A DNA stretch of 64,000 bases from Bacillota bacterium (GCA_018817915.1 JAHISX010000058.1:1-64000), one strand, 5' to 3'; positions 27,680 to 36,173 are shown, counted from the first letter of the stretch. The notes: a model not told the origin generated them from the sequence alone. Made by a program: numbers and translations.

Positions 27680-28852
27680 TCAATTATCTTTAATAAATGT
27701 TTCAGCACACAAATATTTTGAGAACTTCATTAAGGCTTTATCAAATGCAATTTCAAATTCTTTTGATTGATTGAAATAATCTTCATACCAAATATTTTTT
27801 ATTCTTAGTGGATTAGAATTCCTCTGTTGTTCAAATTCAATCCTACCTATGAATTGAGTACCATAAAGAATTGGTAAAACATAATACCCAAATCTTTGCT
27901 TGCTTTTGGGTGTGTAAACCTCCCAAGTATATTCATAATCAAACAAATCTTTGAGAATGCTTCTATCCCAAATCATATTATCTAGTGGTGCAATAAAGGA
28001 GACACTTTTAATGACTTTACTTGAGGATTTTAAATAATCAGTTAGTACATAATACTTACCTTTCAACTCTTCAATTTCTATTTCAGCAACAATTTCTTTT
28101 TGAATAAGCTTTTTAAGATATTTTGTTCTTATCTCTTTATTATTTATGAATAGACCACTGAAATGAACACCGTTTTTATTAGATACAAGCCCCATAGATT
28201 TAATACGTCTAAGTAAATAATACTCTATAAAAGCATCTTCATCTTGAAACCCAACTTTAAATTCGCAGTTATCAATTAGTCTTTCTATAAGATCATATTG
28301 TTTCATCGTATTTTTCTTATTAAAAACTCCAATTTTACCAATCTGAAATAAATAATCTAGTGTAGCACTCGAGGGTTTGGTTTGACCCCATTGATGTTTA
28401 ATAGATTCTCCTATATTGATATCTTTTGCATAAAGTGGTCCTTTGTCACGAATTTCTTTAAGCACTATTTCAATATATTCTAATGCATCAAGCTGCAGTC
28501 TATGTTTTAATGTATGGATTTCTAATTCTCCACGATGATTTCTTATCTTTTCTAACAATGGAAAATCTTTTGTTTGATAAACACACATTTGTTTATCCCA
28601 TGCATCAATTAAAAACCTTTCTTGATATAGTGCTTGGTTTAATAACTTTTTATTAAATTTCGAGATACGCGATTGCAAAACTAGTTCTAGATTTGTCCCG
28701 ACGACATTTAAGGGATCATATTGTATGGATAGCAGACGATCAAAAACAGCATGAACTCCATCCATGCCTTCTAGATGATCATTTGTATTAATCATATGAT
28801 AACTCATCATATATTCTCTAGCTTCTTGCTTTGTTAAACGAATAGATTCCAT
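27680..28852 (-). CDS. YcaQ/AlkX-type winged-helix DNA glycosylase
   Basis: A 390-residue protein of the HTH_42 family, whose members excise bulky or cross-linked alkylated bases from DNA. The active-site motif Q-aromatic-D is present as SIQYDPLNVV near residues 43-52. Winged-helix domains follow, and the C-terminal beta-barrel region ends with the conserved RIKNIWYE segment. Length matches the family. The ribosome site is weak (AAGG about 13 bases from the ATG). The SDR gene lies just downstream with an 18-bp gap. Confidence 0.8.
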   Translation of the reverse strand: MESIRLTKQEAREYMMSYHMINTNDHLEGMDGVHAVFDRLLSIQYDPLNVVGTNLELVLQSRISKFNKKLLNQALYQERFLIDAWDKQMCVYQTKDFPLLEKIRNHRGELEIHTLKHRLQLDALEYIEIVLKEIRDKGPLYAKDINIGESIKHQWGQTKPSSATLDYLFQIGKIGVFNKKNTMKQYDLIERLIDNCEFKVGFQDEDAFIEYYLLRRIKSMGLVSNKNGVHFSGLFINNKEIRTKYLKKLIQKEIVAEIEIEELKGKYYVLTDYLKSSSKVIKSVSFIAPLDNMIWDRSILKDLFDYEYTWEVYTPKSKQRFGYYVLPILYGTQFIGRIEFEQQRNSNPLRIKNIWYEDYFNQSKEFEIAFDKALMKFSKYLCAETFIKDN

Positions 28853-28870
28853 GAAATCACTATACCTTTT

Positions 28871-29602
28871 TTATTTTTTTAGAAATGAAAACGTAAATTT
28901 TCTCATAACTTTTAAATTTGTCAACCACACAACTCTTTTTTTATTTTTTAACATCTTTTTCACTAGCCATGGTGTAACTTCTTCGACTTGACTACCAAGA
29001 ATTTTTGCTATTTTCATACCATCTTCTCCCATATCGTGAAGAAGTAAATCGGTGAAAACCATACCTGGTGATAATGTACCAACCCACACATTCTTGAACT
29101 GCTTCAATTCCTTATTACACCCTTTACTAAAATAAGATAATAAATGTTTAGATGAACCATAAATGAGTGTTTTTGGAATAGCTAAATTATTGCTTCCTAA
29201 GCCTTCCATGTTATAAACATGACCGTATCCTTGTTTTTTCATTTGTGATAGTGCAACACTTGTTCCAAGCATCATACCCACGATATTGATGTCAACAACT
29301 CTTTTGATTTCATCTTCTGATAATTCTGAAACGTCTAGACGATTCTGATCTACGCCAGCATTATTTATCCATATATCGATTTTTCCATATGTTTTTATAG
29401 AAATATCTTTTGCTTGTTCTATTTGTTCTTTATGTCTAACATCACAAACAACACCTAAAAAATCTCCTGTTAATTTTGAAGTTGCTCCTTGGATACTTTC
29501 TTTACTTGTGCCTGTAAATGTGACACGATGATTCAGTTTTAGGAACTCATTGACAAGACCAAAGCCTATACCCCTAGTGCCACCGGTAATAAAAATATTC
29601 AT
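28871..29602 (-). CDS. Short-chain dehydrogenase/reductase
   Basis: A 243-residue NAD(P)-dependent oxidoreductase. The cofactor motif TGGTRGIG is at residues 7-14, NNAG is near 88-91, and the catalytic YGSSK follows. The usual Ser lies upstream of that Tyr in a less typical context (NMEGLGSNN). The C-terminus is short and basic. GAGGTG precedes the ATG. The substrate is unknown. Confidence 0.85.
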   Translation of the reverse strand: MNIFITGGTRGIGFGLVNEFLKLNHRVTFTGTSKESIQGATSKLTGDFLGVVCDVRHKEQIEQAKDISIKTYGKIDIWINNAGVDQNRLDVSELSEDEIKRVVDINIVGMMLGTSVALSQMKKQGYGHVYNMEGLGSNNLAIPKTLIYGSSKHLLSYFSKGCNKELKQFKNVWVGTLSPGMVFTDLLLHDMGEDGMKIAKILGSQVEEVTPWLVKKMLKNKKRVVWLTNLKVMRKFTFSFLKK

Positions 29603-29680
29603 AACTCACCTCAAATGTTCAAATATAGATCATGATATTTTATAGTTCCATTATATATGATTAATCAAAGAATGAGAATT

Positions 29681-29706
29681 AAAAAATGCCCTGTGACAGG
29701 GCATTT
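29681..29706 (-). terminator. Terminator of the metNIQ operon
   Basis: AATGCCCTGT (29685-29694) pairs with ACAGGGCATT (29696-29705), a perfect 10-bp stem followed by T-rich sequence on the minus strand. Confidence 0.9.
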
Positions 29707-29718
29707 CTATCTATTCTT

Positions 29719-30528
29719 TTATTCAAATACTGGTAGAACCAATCCATTATACTGTTCTAAGATAAACGCACTAACTGCATCAGATTGTAAAACTTCGAGT
29801 AATGCAACAATTGCAGGTGAATCTTCTGTTCCTTCACGAACTGCAATTATATTTGCATAAAGTAATGCGCCAACTGAATCACTTGATTCAGATGATAACA
29901 ACTTATCAACTACATCTGCGCTGAGTGCATAATTACCATTAATCACTCCAAAATCAACATCTGCTAATCTAGCTGGAATACCTGCTGCTTCAAGTTCAAC
30001 AATATCGATATGATAAGGATTACTTGTAATATCTAAAACTGTTGCTGATAAACCTGCATCTGGATCTAGTGTTATGAATTCAAGTGACTCAAGTAAGAGT
30101 AATGCTCTTGCACGGTTAGTTGAATCATTAGGAATGGCTATGCTTGCTCCATCTTCAATTGATTCTAGTGAAGTAGCAGTACCAGCATAAATACCAAGAG
30201 GTTCAAAGTGAACTGTACCTGCCGAGACAATTGTTGTTCCATTTTCTTCATTAAAATAATCTAAATATGGAATATGTTGAAAGAAATTCGCGTCTAATTC
30301 ACCATTGTCTAATGCTAGATTTGGTAAAACATAATCTGTAAATTCAACAATTTCTAATGTGTACCCTTTTTCTAATAAAGCATCTCTAACAAATTCTAGT
30401 ATTTCTGCATGAGGAACAGGTGAAGCGCCAACTTTAATCACTTTATCATCTATTGATTCTTCAGATGAACATGCTGCTAATGCCAATATAAATATCAATG
30501 TTACAACGTATAATAAACCTTTTTTCAT
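29719..30528 (-). CDS. metQ: Methionine-binding lipoprotein of the MetNIQ importer
   Basis: A 269-residue NlpA-family lipoprotein with lipobox LAAC (Cys20) that captures methionine for the importer. The family pattern is clear: VGASPVPHAEIL near the start of the mature domain, the DANFFQHIPYLD segment, and the late NGNYAL segment. AGGAG precedes the start. It is the last gene of metN-metI-metQ and is followed by a strong terminator. Confidence 0.93.
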   Translation of the reverse strand: MKKGLLYVVTLIFILALAACSSEESIDDKVIKVGASPVPHAEILEFVRDALLEKGYTLEIVEFTDYVLPNLALDNGELDANFFQHIPYLDYFNEENGTTIVSAGTVHFEPLGIYAGTATSLESIEDGASIAIPNDSTNRARALLLLESLEFITLDPDAGLSATVLDITSNPYHIDIVELEAAGIPARLADVDFGVINGNYALSADVVDKLLSSESSDSVGALLYANIIAVREGTEDSPAIVALLEVLQSDAVSAFILEQYNGLVLPVFE

Positions 30529-30538
30529 TTTTCTTCTC

Positions 30539-31192
30539 CTATAGTCTTTTATCTATTTTTTTTGATAATCCCGTAAATGAAACTTGAATAATTTGTACTA
30601 AAACAATAATGATGATGATTGTCCATAACATCATTTGTGTATCATAATTGTAATAACCATACCTGATGGCTATATCTCCTAATCCTCCGCCACCAGTCGC
30701 ACCAGCCATTGCAGAATAGCCTATTAAAGCGATTGCAACAATAGGAATGTTTCTAATCAAAGAGGGAATTGATTCCTTTATATAAACATGAATGACAATT
30801 TGATAAATTGATGCTCCCATGACTTCAATAGCTGAAATGGTATGTTGATCTATTTCTTCTAAAGAGGTTTCTATCATTCTTGCAACAAACGGTGTTGCAG
30901 AAATAAATAGTGGAATGATGGTACCAAAGACACCAATTGAAGTACCTGTAACCCATCTTGTAAATGGTATTAAAACTACCATTAAAATAATGAAGGGAAG
31001 GCTTCGCATGACATTAATGATAGAACCAAGTATCAAATGTAATTTAGGGCGTTCCATGAGTCCGCTCTTTTTGGTAAGTACAAGAATGATTCCTAATGGT
31101 AATCCAAACAAGTAGGCCAAAAAAAGCGATAATATAACCATGATTAATGTGTCTAAAGTTCCTTCTAGTAGTAAGTTGACAATTGGGTTCAT
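30539..31192 (-). CDS. metI: Methionine ABC transporter permease
   Basis: A 217-residue integral membrane protein with about five helices, forming the homodimeric channel of the MetNIQ importer. The family signatures include PLGIILVLT, RSLPFIILMV and the coupling segment near AIEVMGAS, plus GATGGGGLGD. The start overlaps the metN stop as ATGA, with AAGGAGGTG upstream, so the two are translationally coupled. Confidence 0.94.
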   Translation of the reverse strand: MNPIVNLLLEGTLDTLIMVILSLFLAYLFGLPLGIILVLTKKSGLMERPKLHLILGSIINVMRSLPFIILMVVLIPFTRWVTGTSIGVFGTIIPLFISATPFVARMIETSLEEIDQHTISAIEVMGASIYQIVIHVYIKESIPSLIRNIPIVAIALIGYSAMAGATGGGGLGDIAIRYGYYNYDTQMMLWTIIIIIVLVQIIQVSFTGLSKKIDKRL

Positions 31193-31932
31193 GGCTGCAC
31201 CTCCTTTCCAAGTAATAGTTTAGCTATTTCACTTTCAGGGTTTAAAAAGATATCTTCAGTATTTTTAAGTTCAATAAACCTACCCTGATCAATGACTAAG
31301 ACTTTATTTGTTAAAATCCTAGCCACATTAATTTCATGTGTGATGAGTAACATCGTGACTTTTTCTTCTTTATGTATATGTTGTAAAAGGCGAATGATTT
31401 CTTTAGTTGTTAATGAATCTAAAGCTGATGTTGGTTCATCAAGCAAAAGTAATCTTGGTTTATTGACTAAAGCTCTCGCAATAGCAACCCTTTGTTTTTG
31501 TCCTCCGGACAATTTAGCTGGATATACGTTTTCTTTACCCACAAGACCAACTTTAATGATGAGCTCATCTACTGTTTGTTTAATTTCCTCTTCGTTCTTC
31601 TTTTGAATGCGAAGGGGGAACGCAATATTTTCATAAACAGTCTTTTGCATTAAAAGATGATAGCCTTGAAAAACAAATCCAATCTTTTTTCTAAGTTCCT
31701 TTAATCTTTTTTCATCTTCATAATCAAAAATTTCACCATCAATTAATATTTCACCTTGATTCGGTTTTATTAGACCAGAAATTACATTAAGTAACGTGGA
31801 TTTCCCTGCACCACTCATTCCAATAATTCCAAATAAGTCCCCATCTTCAACAGTAAAAGATATGTCCTCAAGGGCATTAAATGTGTTTTCTTGTGTTACA
31901 TAAGATTTGGTTAAGTTTCTAATTTCTATCAT
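31189..31932 (-). CDS. metN: Methionine ABC transporter ATP-binding protein, short form
   Basis: A 247-residue ATPase that powers methionine import. Walker A is GMSGAGKST, the signature is LSGGQKQR, Walker B is LLLLDEPTSAL, and the H-loop LITHE is present. It ends soon after the nucleotide-binding domain, so it lacks the C-terminal NIL/ACT methionine-sensing domain of E. coli MetN (about 340 residues). Feedback inhibition by internal methionine should therefore be absent, and control may rest on the upstream leader. The start is the ATG with GGAGG just before it; a longer frame reads through the leader terminator. Confidence 0.92.
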   Translation of the reverse strand: MIEIRNLTKSYVTQENTFNALEDISFTVEDGDLFGIIGMSGAGKSTLLNVISGLIKPNQGEILIDGEIFDYEDEKRLKELRKKIGFVFQGYHLLMQKTVYENIAFPLRIQKKNEEEIKQTVDELIIKVGLVGKENVYPAKLSGGQKQRVAIARALVNKPRLLLLDEPTSALDSLTTKEIIRLLQHIHKEEKVTMLLITHEINVARILTNKVLVIDQGRFIELKNTEDIFLNPESEIAKLLLGKEVQP

Positions 31933-31945
31933 AGCTTCCTCCATA

Positions 31946-32211
31946 TAAAAAAAGGCAATCGACAAATCGAGCACCTTTTATGCATAAAAATAAGATTTTT
32001 TATCAAATAAAAAAAATCGAGTTCAAGTACGCCGGAAAGGTGGTTATACTCTATTGCTTTAACGGGCAATCCCGATGTCTTCTACTATTATTTCGCAGAC
32101 ACTACTCCAAGACCATTACTTGTCAATATACGCTTTACCTGCTTCCACCTAACCAGGCTCTCTATGAAAGATTTCTTGACAATCTCTTCTTATCAATGTA
32201 TTTATTCTATT
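31946..32211 (-). promoter_or_regulatory. T-box-like leader of metNIQ with methionine specifier
   Basis: The transcript of about 280 bases between the promoter and metN has T-box features. A Stem I helix TGTCAA (32176-32181) / TTGACA (32121-32126) has AGAGAG and GGTTAGGTGGAA in its distal part. A specifier-loop segment AGTAATGG carries ATG at 32114-32116 followed by a purine and TCTTGGAG. The Stem III hairpin CGGGATTGCCCG (32063-32074) is followed by TTA. The expected antiterminator box near 32039-32053 reads TAGAGTATAACCACC, which aligns with the conserved T-box but has TATA where TGGN should pair with the tRNA end. A hairpin with T8 (31946-31979) directly before the ribosome site is the likely terminator. 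The 437-bp gap between metN and the next gene also holds the promoter and a cre-like site. Confidence 0.7.
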
Positions 32212-32217
32212 AAATGT

Positions 32218-32245
32218 ATTATAGCAAAGAAATAAAATAAAGCAA
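32218..32245 (-). promoter_or_regulatory. Promoter of the metNIQ leader
   Basis: On the minus strand TTGCTT (32240-32245) and TATAAT (32218-32223) are 16 bases apart. Confidence 0.65.
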
Positions 32246-32278
32246 TGTTAATTTTCCAAATAGCATAGGAATGCTCAA

Positions 32279-32292
32279 TGATTACGCTTTCA
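32279..32292. promoter_or_regulatory. cre-like sequence upstream of the metNIQ promoter
   Basis: The minus strand reads TGAAAGCGTAATCA, a 13/14 match to TGWAARCGYTWNCW. It lies about 35 bases upstream of the -35 box, next to an AGCAT/ATGCT inverted repeat (about 32262-32275). A single match could be chance. Confidence 0.3.
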
Positions 32293-32327
32293 TTTTATAC
32301 ATTGAACTGATTCATTTTAAATAAAGC

Positions 32328-32366
32328 ATAAAAAAAACAAATTTAAGCATTACTTAAATTTGTTTA
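32328..32366 (-). terminator. Terminator of the 93-residue membrane protein gene
   Basis: A perfect 13-bp stem (32335-32347 with 32353-32365) with a 5-base loop and T7 on the minus strand. Confidence 0.9.
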
Positions 32367-32369
32367 TGA

Positions 32370-32651
32370 TCATATTGTATAATATTTTCTAACATCCAAG
32401 TAAAATCGAATCCAATTAAAAATCAATGAGAAACAAGAGATTGTATAAAATAAAATAATGATGTTATTACTTCCAAATACTTCCACAAAACTTGTATTCT
32501 TTGTTGTAATAGCAAGAATAGAAGCGAGCACACCAACAACAACAGGCGGAATCAAGATATACCCAAATTTTATTTTACGTAACATAAACCCAGTTAAGAT
32601 TGTTGCTACAGTTCCTAGTATACTAAGCGTCCAAAATAATAGATCTGTCAT
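32370..32651 (-). CDS. Small three-helix membrane protein of unknown function
   Basis: A 93-residue protein with about three hydrophobic helices and charged ends; no family was recognised. The ATG preceded by AAGGAG is chosen over an upstream codon 14 residues earlier. It is a single-gene unit closed by a very strong terminator. Confidence 0.65.
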   Translation of the reverse strand: MTDLLFWTLSILGTVATILTGFMLRKIKFGYILIPPVVVGVLASILAITTKNTSFVEVFGSNNIIILFYTISCFSLIFNWIRFYLDVRKYYTI

Positions 32652-32754
32652 GTTGAGCTCCTTGGAATGATGCTTAAAATCAAATTCAATCACATTGACA
32701 ACATTGTACCATGCTTTCTATTGATTACTAAGACAATTAAATTCAACTTAGAGA

Positions 32755-33213
32755 TTAGTCATTTTGTTTTCCAGTAATATGTTCAATTTCAATTTCTATA
32801 ATTGAAGTATGATGATAATCTTGTTCAATACTTTCCTTACTTTCATCTAGTACATTTTTTGCATACTTTTTCACAAGTTCAAATAGTATTTCTTTATTGC
32901 CTGGTATAACCTTCGCTTTTCCAAATAAGGTAACACTCTTATATTGCGAAGTTAATTTTGCTTCGATGATTGATTCTTCTCCAACAACTGTAAATGATAC
33001 TTTTTCATTTGTTTGAATATTATCAATTTTATGTCCTATTTTAGCACTATGGAAATAAATTTTATTATTTAAATATACAAAATTTAAGGGTATTGTATAT
33101 GGATAACCATTATCTGATAAAGTTCCTAAAACACCAAATCTTCCATTTTTCAATATTTGAAAGCTCTCTTGATCATTCAATTGATTTTGTTTTCTTGTCA
33201 TCTTTCTGAACAT
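32755..33213 (-). CDS. Pyridoxamine 5'-phosphate oxidase-like flavin-binding protein
   Basis: A 152-residue split-barrel protein of the PNPOx-like superfamily, close to the NimA/5-nitroimidazole reductase type. The opening NGRFGVLGTL and the YTIPLNFVY and IYFHSAKIGHK segments are typical of FMN or cofactor F binding in this group. The substrate is unknown. AAAGGAG precedes the ATG. Confidence 0.78.
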   Translation of the reverse strand: MFRKMTRKQNQLNDQESFQILKNGRFGVLGTLSDNGYPYTIPLNFVYLNNKIYFHSAKIGHKIDNIQTNEKVSFTVVGEESIIEAKLTSQYKSVTLFGKAKVIPGNKEILFELVKKYAKNVLDESKESIEQDYHHTSIIEIEIEHITGKQND

Positions 33214-33252
33214 AATTAAGTCTCCTTTATCTTTGATAAATTTAGTTTATCC

Positions 33253-33642
33253 TTAAGTGGGGAAAAAATATTCCATGATGCTTGAAATTGAAACAAATAG
33301 ATAAAATGTGATGGAAATCATACCTATGATAGTTGAGATGATATAAATAGGTTGTTTGTTCAACCTTCTTTGAAGAATAATCAAGCGTATACCATAATAG
33401 GAAATTAATAATCCAAATAGTATAGCGATACATCGCATGATGATTTGAATCACTATGAAAAAAGTAGATTCAGTAGTAATAGAACTACCGATGAAGAAAA
33501 AAGTGTAAATGATAAATAATAAAAAGATTGTAAGACTTAAGCTACCAAACTTTATATTTTTATCTTTTTCTTCTAAATCATTTTCTATTCTTTGATATTC
33601 AGCTTGTAAACCTTTACCTAACAATCGATCAATCAATCTCAT
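33253..33642 (-). CDS. Small membrane protein of unknown function
   Basis: A 129-residue protein with a charged, coiled-coil-like N-terminal 40 residues and three or four hydrophobic helices. The ATG with AAAGGTG upstream lies just after the stop of the preceding gene. It forms a pair with the gene at 33656-34147, which has a similar soluble-then-membrane layout. No family was recognised. Confidence 0.65.
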   Translation of the reverse strand: MRLIDRLLGKGLQAEYQRIENDLEEKDKNIKFGSLSLTIFLLFIIYTFFFIGSSITTESTFFIVIQIIMRCIAILFGLLISYYGIRLIILQRRLNKQPIYIISTIIGMISITFYLFVSISSIMEYFFPT

Positions 33643-33655
33643 GTTTTCACCTTTT

Positions 33656-34147
33656 CTATGACTTATTTGAAGCCTGATGGCGTAATAGTTCACTAACGTC
33701 CATTATTAATCTACCTAAAGCAAGATATAAAGTACCAACGAGTAATGCTCCTATTATGGCAAACGGAGCTGCTTCTGGTTCAAATATAATGCTGACAAAA
33801 CCTAAAATATAGATCAAATACCCAATGATGGTTGTCCCCGAAATTGAAGTTTTATCTCGTGATGATGTGATTAAAGTACTTTGATATTTATTGGCTTGAA
33901 CAAGATTAAAAAGTTTGTTTACTTCATCTTCAGTTAAATCTTCGTAAACACGTTTATAACTAACAAATCCACCACGATCAGTATTAAACTCCCTATATGG
34001 ATAGTCTTCAATTGGTGACACATCATCATAATATTCCTCATGAAATAGTTCTAGGATATCCATCTTTTGTTTTAAATCGGCCTTTTTTATTTCTATGGCT
34101 TTACTTTCTTCTTCTAAAAGAAGCTTCTCATATTTTTCTCTGCTCAT
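33656..34147 (-). CDS. Membrane protein with soluble N-terminal domain, unknown function
   Basis: A 163-residue protein with an acidic and basic helical N-terminal part (about 95 residues) followed by two hydrophobic helices. The ribosome site is GGGGG upstream of ATG. It is transcribed together with the next small membrane protein. No known family was recognised. Confidence 0.65.
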   Translation of the reverse strand: MSREKYEKLLLEEESKAIEIKKADLKQKMDILELFHEEYYDDVSPIEDYPYREFNTDRGGFVSYKRVYEDLTEDEVNKLFNLVQANKYQSTLITSSRDKTSISGTTIIGYLIYILGFVSIIFEPEAAPFAIIGALLVGTLYLALGRLIMDVSELLRHQASNKS

Positions 34148-34224
34148 TTTATTACCCCCAAAGTGTATTAATTATCGTTGCTCCTAGTATATCACAATCA
34201 ATATTTCAATGATTATATTTATTA

Positions 34225-34255
34225 AGAAAAAAGCAATGCATTTTGCGTTGCTTAA
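34225..34255 (-). terminator. Terminator of the PadR/HAAS operon
   Basis: AAGCAATGC (34231-34239) pairs with GCGTTGCTT (34245-34253), followed by six T on the minus strand. Confidence 0.8.
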
Positions 34256-34271
34256 ATTTCTTGTACTTTAT

Positions 34272-34955
34272 CTAATTAAACCAATGCCATGTTTCCCAAA
34301 ATTGTGGATTATTTGTCATACTAAATCCAACAATGTATGTAATGATAAATAATAAAATAAATGCAAGACCACTCCACAAACTGATTCTTTTCATTATTTT
34401 AGATTGATTGACTGAGATAAACTGATGCAAGTATTGACCTTTAAGTATTTGCTTATGCCACAACCCAAGTCTTTTCATCAATATATTTAAATACTTGAAT
34501 AGCATCGCTGATAATCCGAACGATGCAAAAGTTAATGCTAAGAAAGCTAATCCCACAACAAGAGAGAATGGAAAAATTAGATTTGGAATTAGATTAAAAA
34601 AATTCATAGAAAACATTGTATACATACTAAGTAACAAGCTTGATAAAGCTAGTTGGAGTAATGCTAGATTAACAATATATAAAGATAACATTCCGAGGTA
34701 GATAAAAATATCAGACAAAATGACAGAGTATGTGTTCATTAATTTTCTTTGCTTTTTAATTTCGTTTTCAGGACTAAAATCAATCAATATATCATCAATT
34801 CTACCTAATGCTTTTGAGATTTCTTCTTCTGTTCTTCCTTTTAATAATTCATTTTCAAAGTGTGCTTCATAATCTTTAATGATTTCTTCAGTATCTATAA
34901 TTCCTAGTTTTTTTAATCCATCTGTTAATTGTTTAATAAATGTTATTTTATTCAT
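34272..34955 (-). CDS. HAAS-domain (DUF1700-like) membrane protein
   Basis: A 227-residue protein whose first 60 residues form the alpha-helical HAAS module (KLGIIDTEEIIKDYEAHF), followed by several hydrophobic helices. HAAS proteins are usually encoded beside PadR regulators and are thought to link PadR to membrane proteins. Here the start overlaps the padR-like gene by 8 bases, matching that pattern. The molecular role is unknown. Confidence 0.8.
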   Translation of the reverse strand: MNKITFIKQLTDGLKKLGIIDTEEIIKDYEAHFENELLKGRTEEEISKALGRIDDILIDFSPENEIKKQRKLMNTYSVILSDIFIYLGMLSLYIVNLALLQLALSSLLLSMYTMFSMNFFNLIPNLIFPFSLVVGLAFLALTFASFGLSAMLFKYLNILMKRLGLWHKQILKGQYLHQFISVNQSKIMKRISLWSGLAFILLFIITYIVGFSMTNNPQFWETWHWFN

Positions 34956-35268
34956 TTGATTTAACCTCCAAAATTTCTAATGTCATTGAGACAAACTCAA
35001 TCCATTCTTCTTTTGATTCGAGCAACTTTTGTTTCCCACTTTGAGTTAACTTATAATATTTTCTTGCTGGTCCACCACTAGTCTCTGATAGATAGGTTGT
35101 AACATAACCATCATCCTTAAGTTTTCTTAAGATGGGATAAACAGTTCCTGGCGATAAACTAATTTTTTCACTCAATGTATCTGATATATCATATCCATAT
35201 TGATCTTTTTTATCCAACATAGATAAGACAAGTAAATCTAAAACACCTTTTTTATATTGTATGTTCAT
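34948..35268 (-). CDS. PadR-family transcriptional regulator
   Basis: A 106-residue winged-helix regulator with the family signature GVLDLLVLSMLDKKDQYGYDI in the N-terminal helices (positions about 7-27), the SPGTVYPILRKLKDDG recognition region and the GPARKYYKLT wing. The ATG with AGAGG about 9 bases upstream is preferred over a TTG three codons earlier. The gene overlaps both its neighbours, so all three genes form one coupled operon, probably autoregulated. Confidence 0.88.
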   Translation of the reverse strand: MNIQYKKGVLDLLVLSMLDKKDQYGYDISDTLSEKISLSPGTVYPILRKLKDDGYVTTYLSETSGGPARKYYKLTQSGKQKLLESKEEWIEFVSMTLEILEVKSNE

Positions 35269-35995
35269 GTTTGACAACCTCTTTTCTATATCTGATTGTT
35301 TCTGTCTGATGATAAAGTTTGTACATTCTCGTGTTCACTTTATAGAAGATTGATATCATTCCAAGATAGATTGAAACGATCAAAAGATTGTAAGGAAGAA
35401 AAACTAAGCCATTGATATCAACATTTTCAAATAATGCATATAGTATTCTACCATCTAATAACATATAGATAAATAGGTATTTACCTTCAAAATTGATGAG
35501 ATAATGCATTGAAATCGAATATGCAATAAATAGTAAAGTACAGATGAGAATAGATTTTCTGCTTTCTATTGAATAGAATAAGTTTTTCATTACCAATAGA
35601 CTTCCGATATAAAGCATACTGTGGTTCAATAGAGCAAACAAGGTTGTTGTTAAGCCGTTACCCTCAATAAAAGCTGAACCTAAAAATGGAAAGGTCACGA
35701 GATATCCTAATCCTGATAAAAAGGCTGCGAAAGTAACAAATGGTTTTAAAGCTTTGATATTAAATAAGAAGGTTATTGAAAATAGAATATAAGTTATTGC
35801 TGAATATTCTACAGGCATTTTAGTAAAGTCGCCTTGACTCCAATGAAGACTGTACTCTATCAATTTGTATGAAAGTAATATAAGTGAGATTATTTTAACA
35901 ATAAGCATAGAATTTGATCGATTTAATTTTAAACCACTTCTCAAAACGATATGAATCACAATGATCCATAAAATACCATAGATGATAATTTGCAT
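35252..35995 (-). CDS. Polytopic membrane protein coupled to the PadR regulator
   Basis: A 247-residue protein with about seven hydrophobic helices and a basic tail, resembling the TIGR02206/YwaF-like group (HSMLYIGSL in helix 4 and the general spacing), though this is tentative. AAGGAGG precedes the ATG. Its end overlaps the padR-like start by 17 bases. It may be the membrane partner or target of the PadR-HAAS pair. Confidence 0.6.
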   Translation of the reverse strand: MQIIIYGILWIIVIHIVLRSGLKLNRSNSMLIVKIISLILLSYKLIEYSLHWSQGDFTKMPVEYSAITYILFSITFLFNIKALKPFVTFAAFLSGLGYLVTFPFLGSAFIEGNGLTTTLFALLNHSMLYIGSLLVMKNLFYSIESRKSILICTLLFIAYSISMHYLINFEGKYLFIYMLLDGRILYALFENVDINGLVFLPYNLLIVSIYLGMISIFYKVNTRMYKLYHQTETIRYRKEVVKHEHTI

Positions 35996-36043
35996 GAGAT
36001 ACCTCCTTATCTGACAAGTGTAATATGATGTCTACTACTATTC

Positions 36044-36072
36044 ATTGTATAATAGTTAAAATCAAAAGTCAA
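36044..36072 (-). promoter_or_regulatory. Promoter of the PadR operon
   Basis: On the minus strand TTGACT (36067-36072) and TACAAT (36044-36049) are 17 bases apart. An imperfect ATGA/TCAT inverted repeat just downstream (about 36026-36045) could be the PadR operator. Confidence 0.72.
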
Positions 36073-36114
36073 TACTAATAATCCATATTTCTTTGATGAA
36101 ATCATAAATGCGAA

Positions 36115-36142
36115 TAAAAAGAAGGCCAGTCCTTGACCTTCA
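36115..36142 (-). terminator. Terminator of namA-queH
   Basis: GAAGG and CCTTC (36121-36125 and 36137-36141) form a stem extended past one mismatch, followed by five T on the minus strand. Confidence 0.7.
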
Positions 36143-36173
36143 TTCAAACTTTTAACACTTAATGCTTTTTTTA

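Noticed and set aside
27515-27721. 68-codon plus-strand frame in the gap before the YcaQ-like gene
   Set aside because: Very AT-rich, no ribosome site, no recognisable protein, and it overlaps the end of a solid gene.
31933-32211. SAM-I riboswitch upstream of metNIQ
   Set aside because: The conserved SAM-I core segments are absent, while Stem I, specifier and Stem III of a T-box are recognisable.
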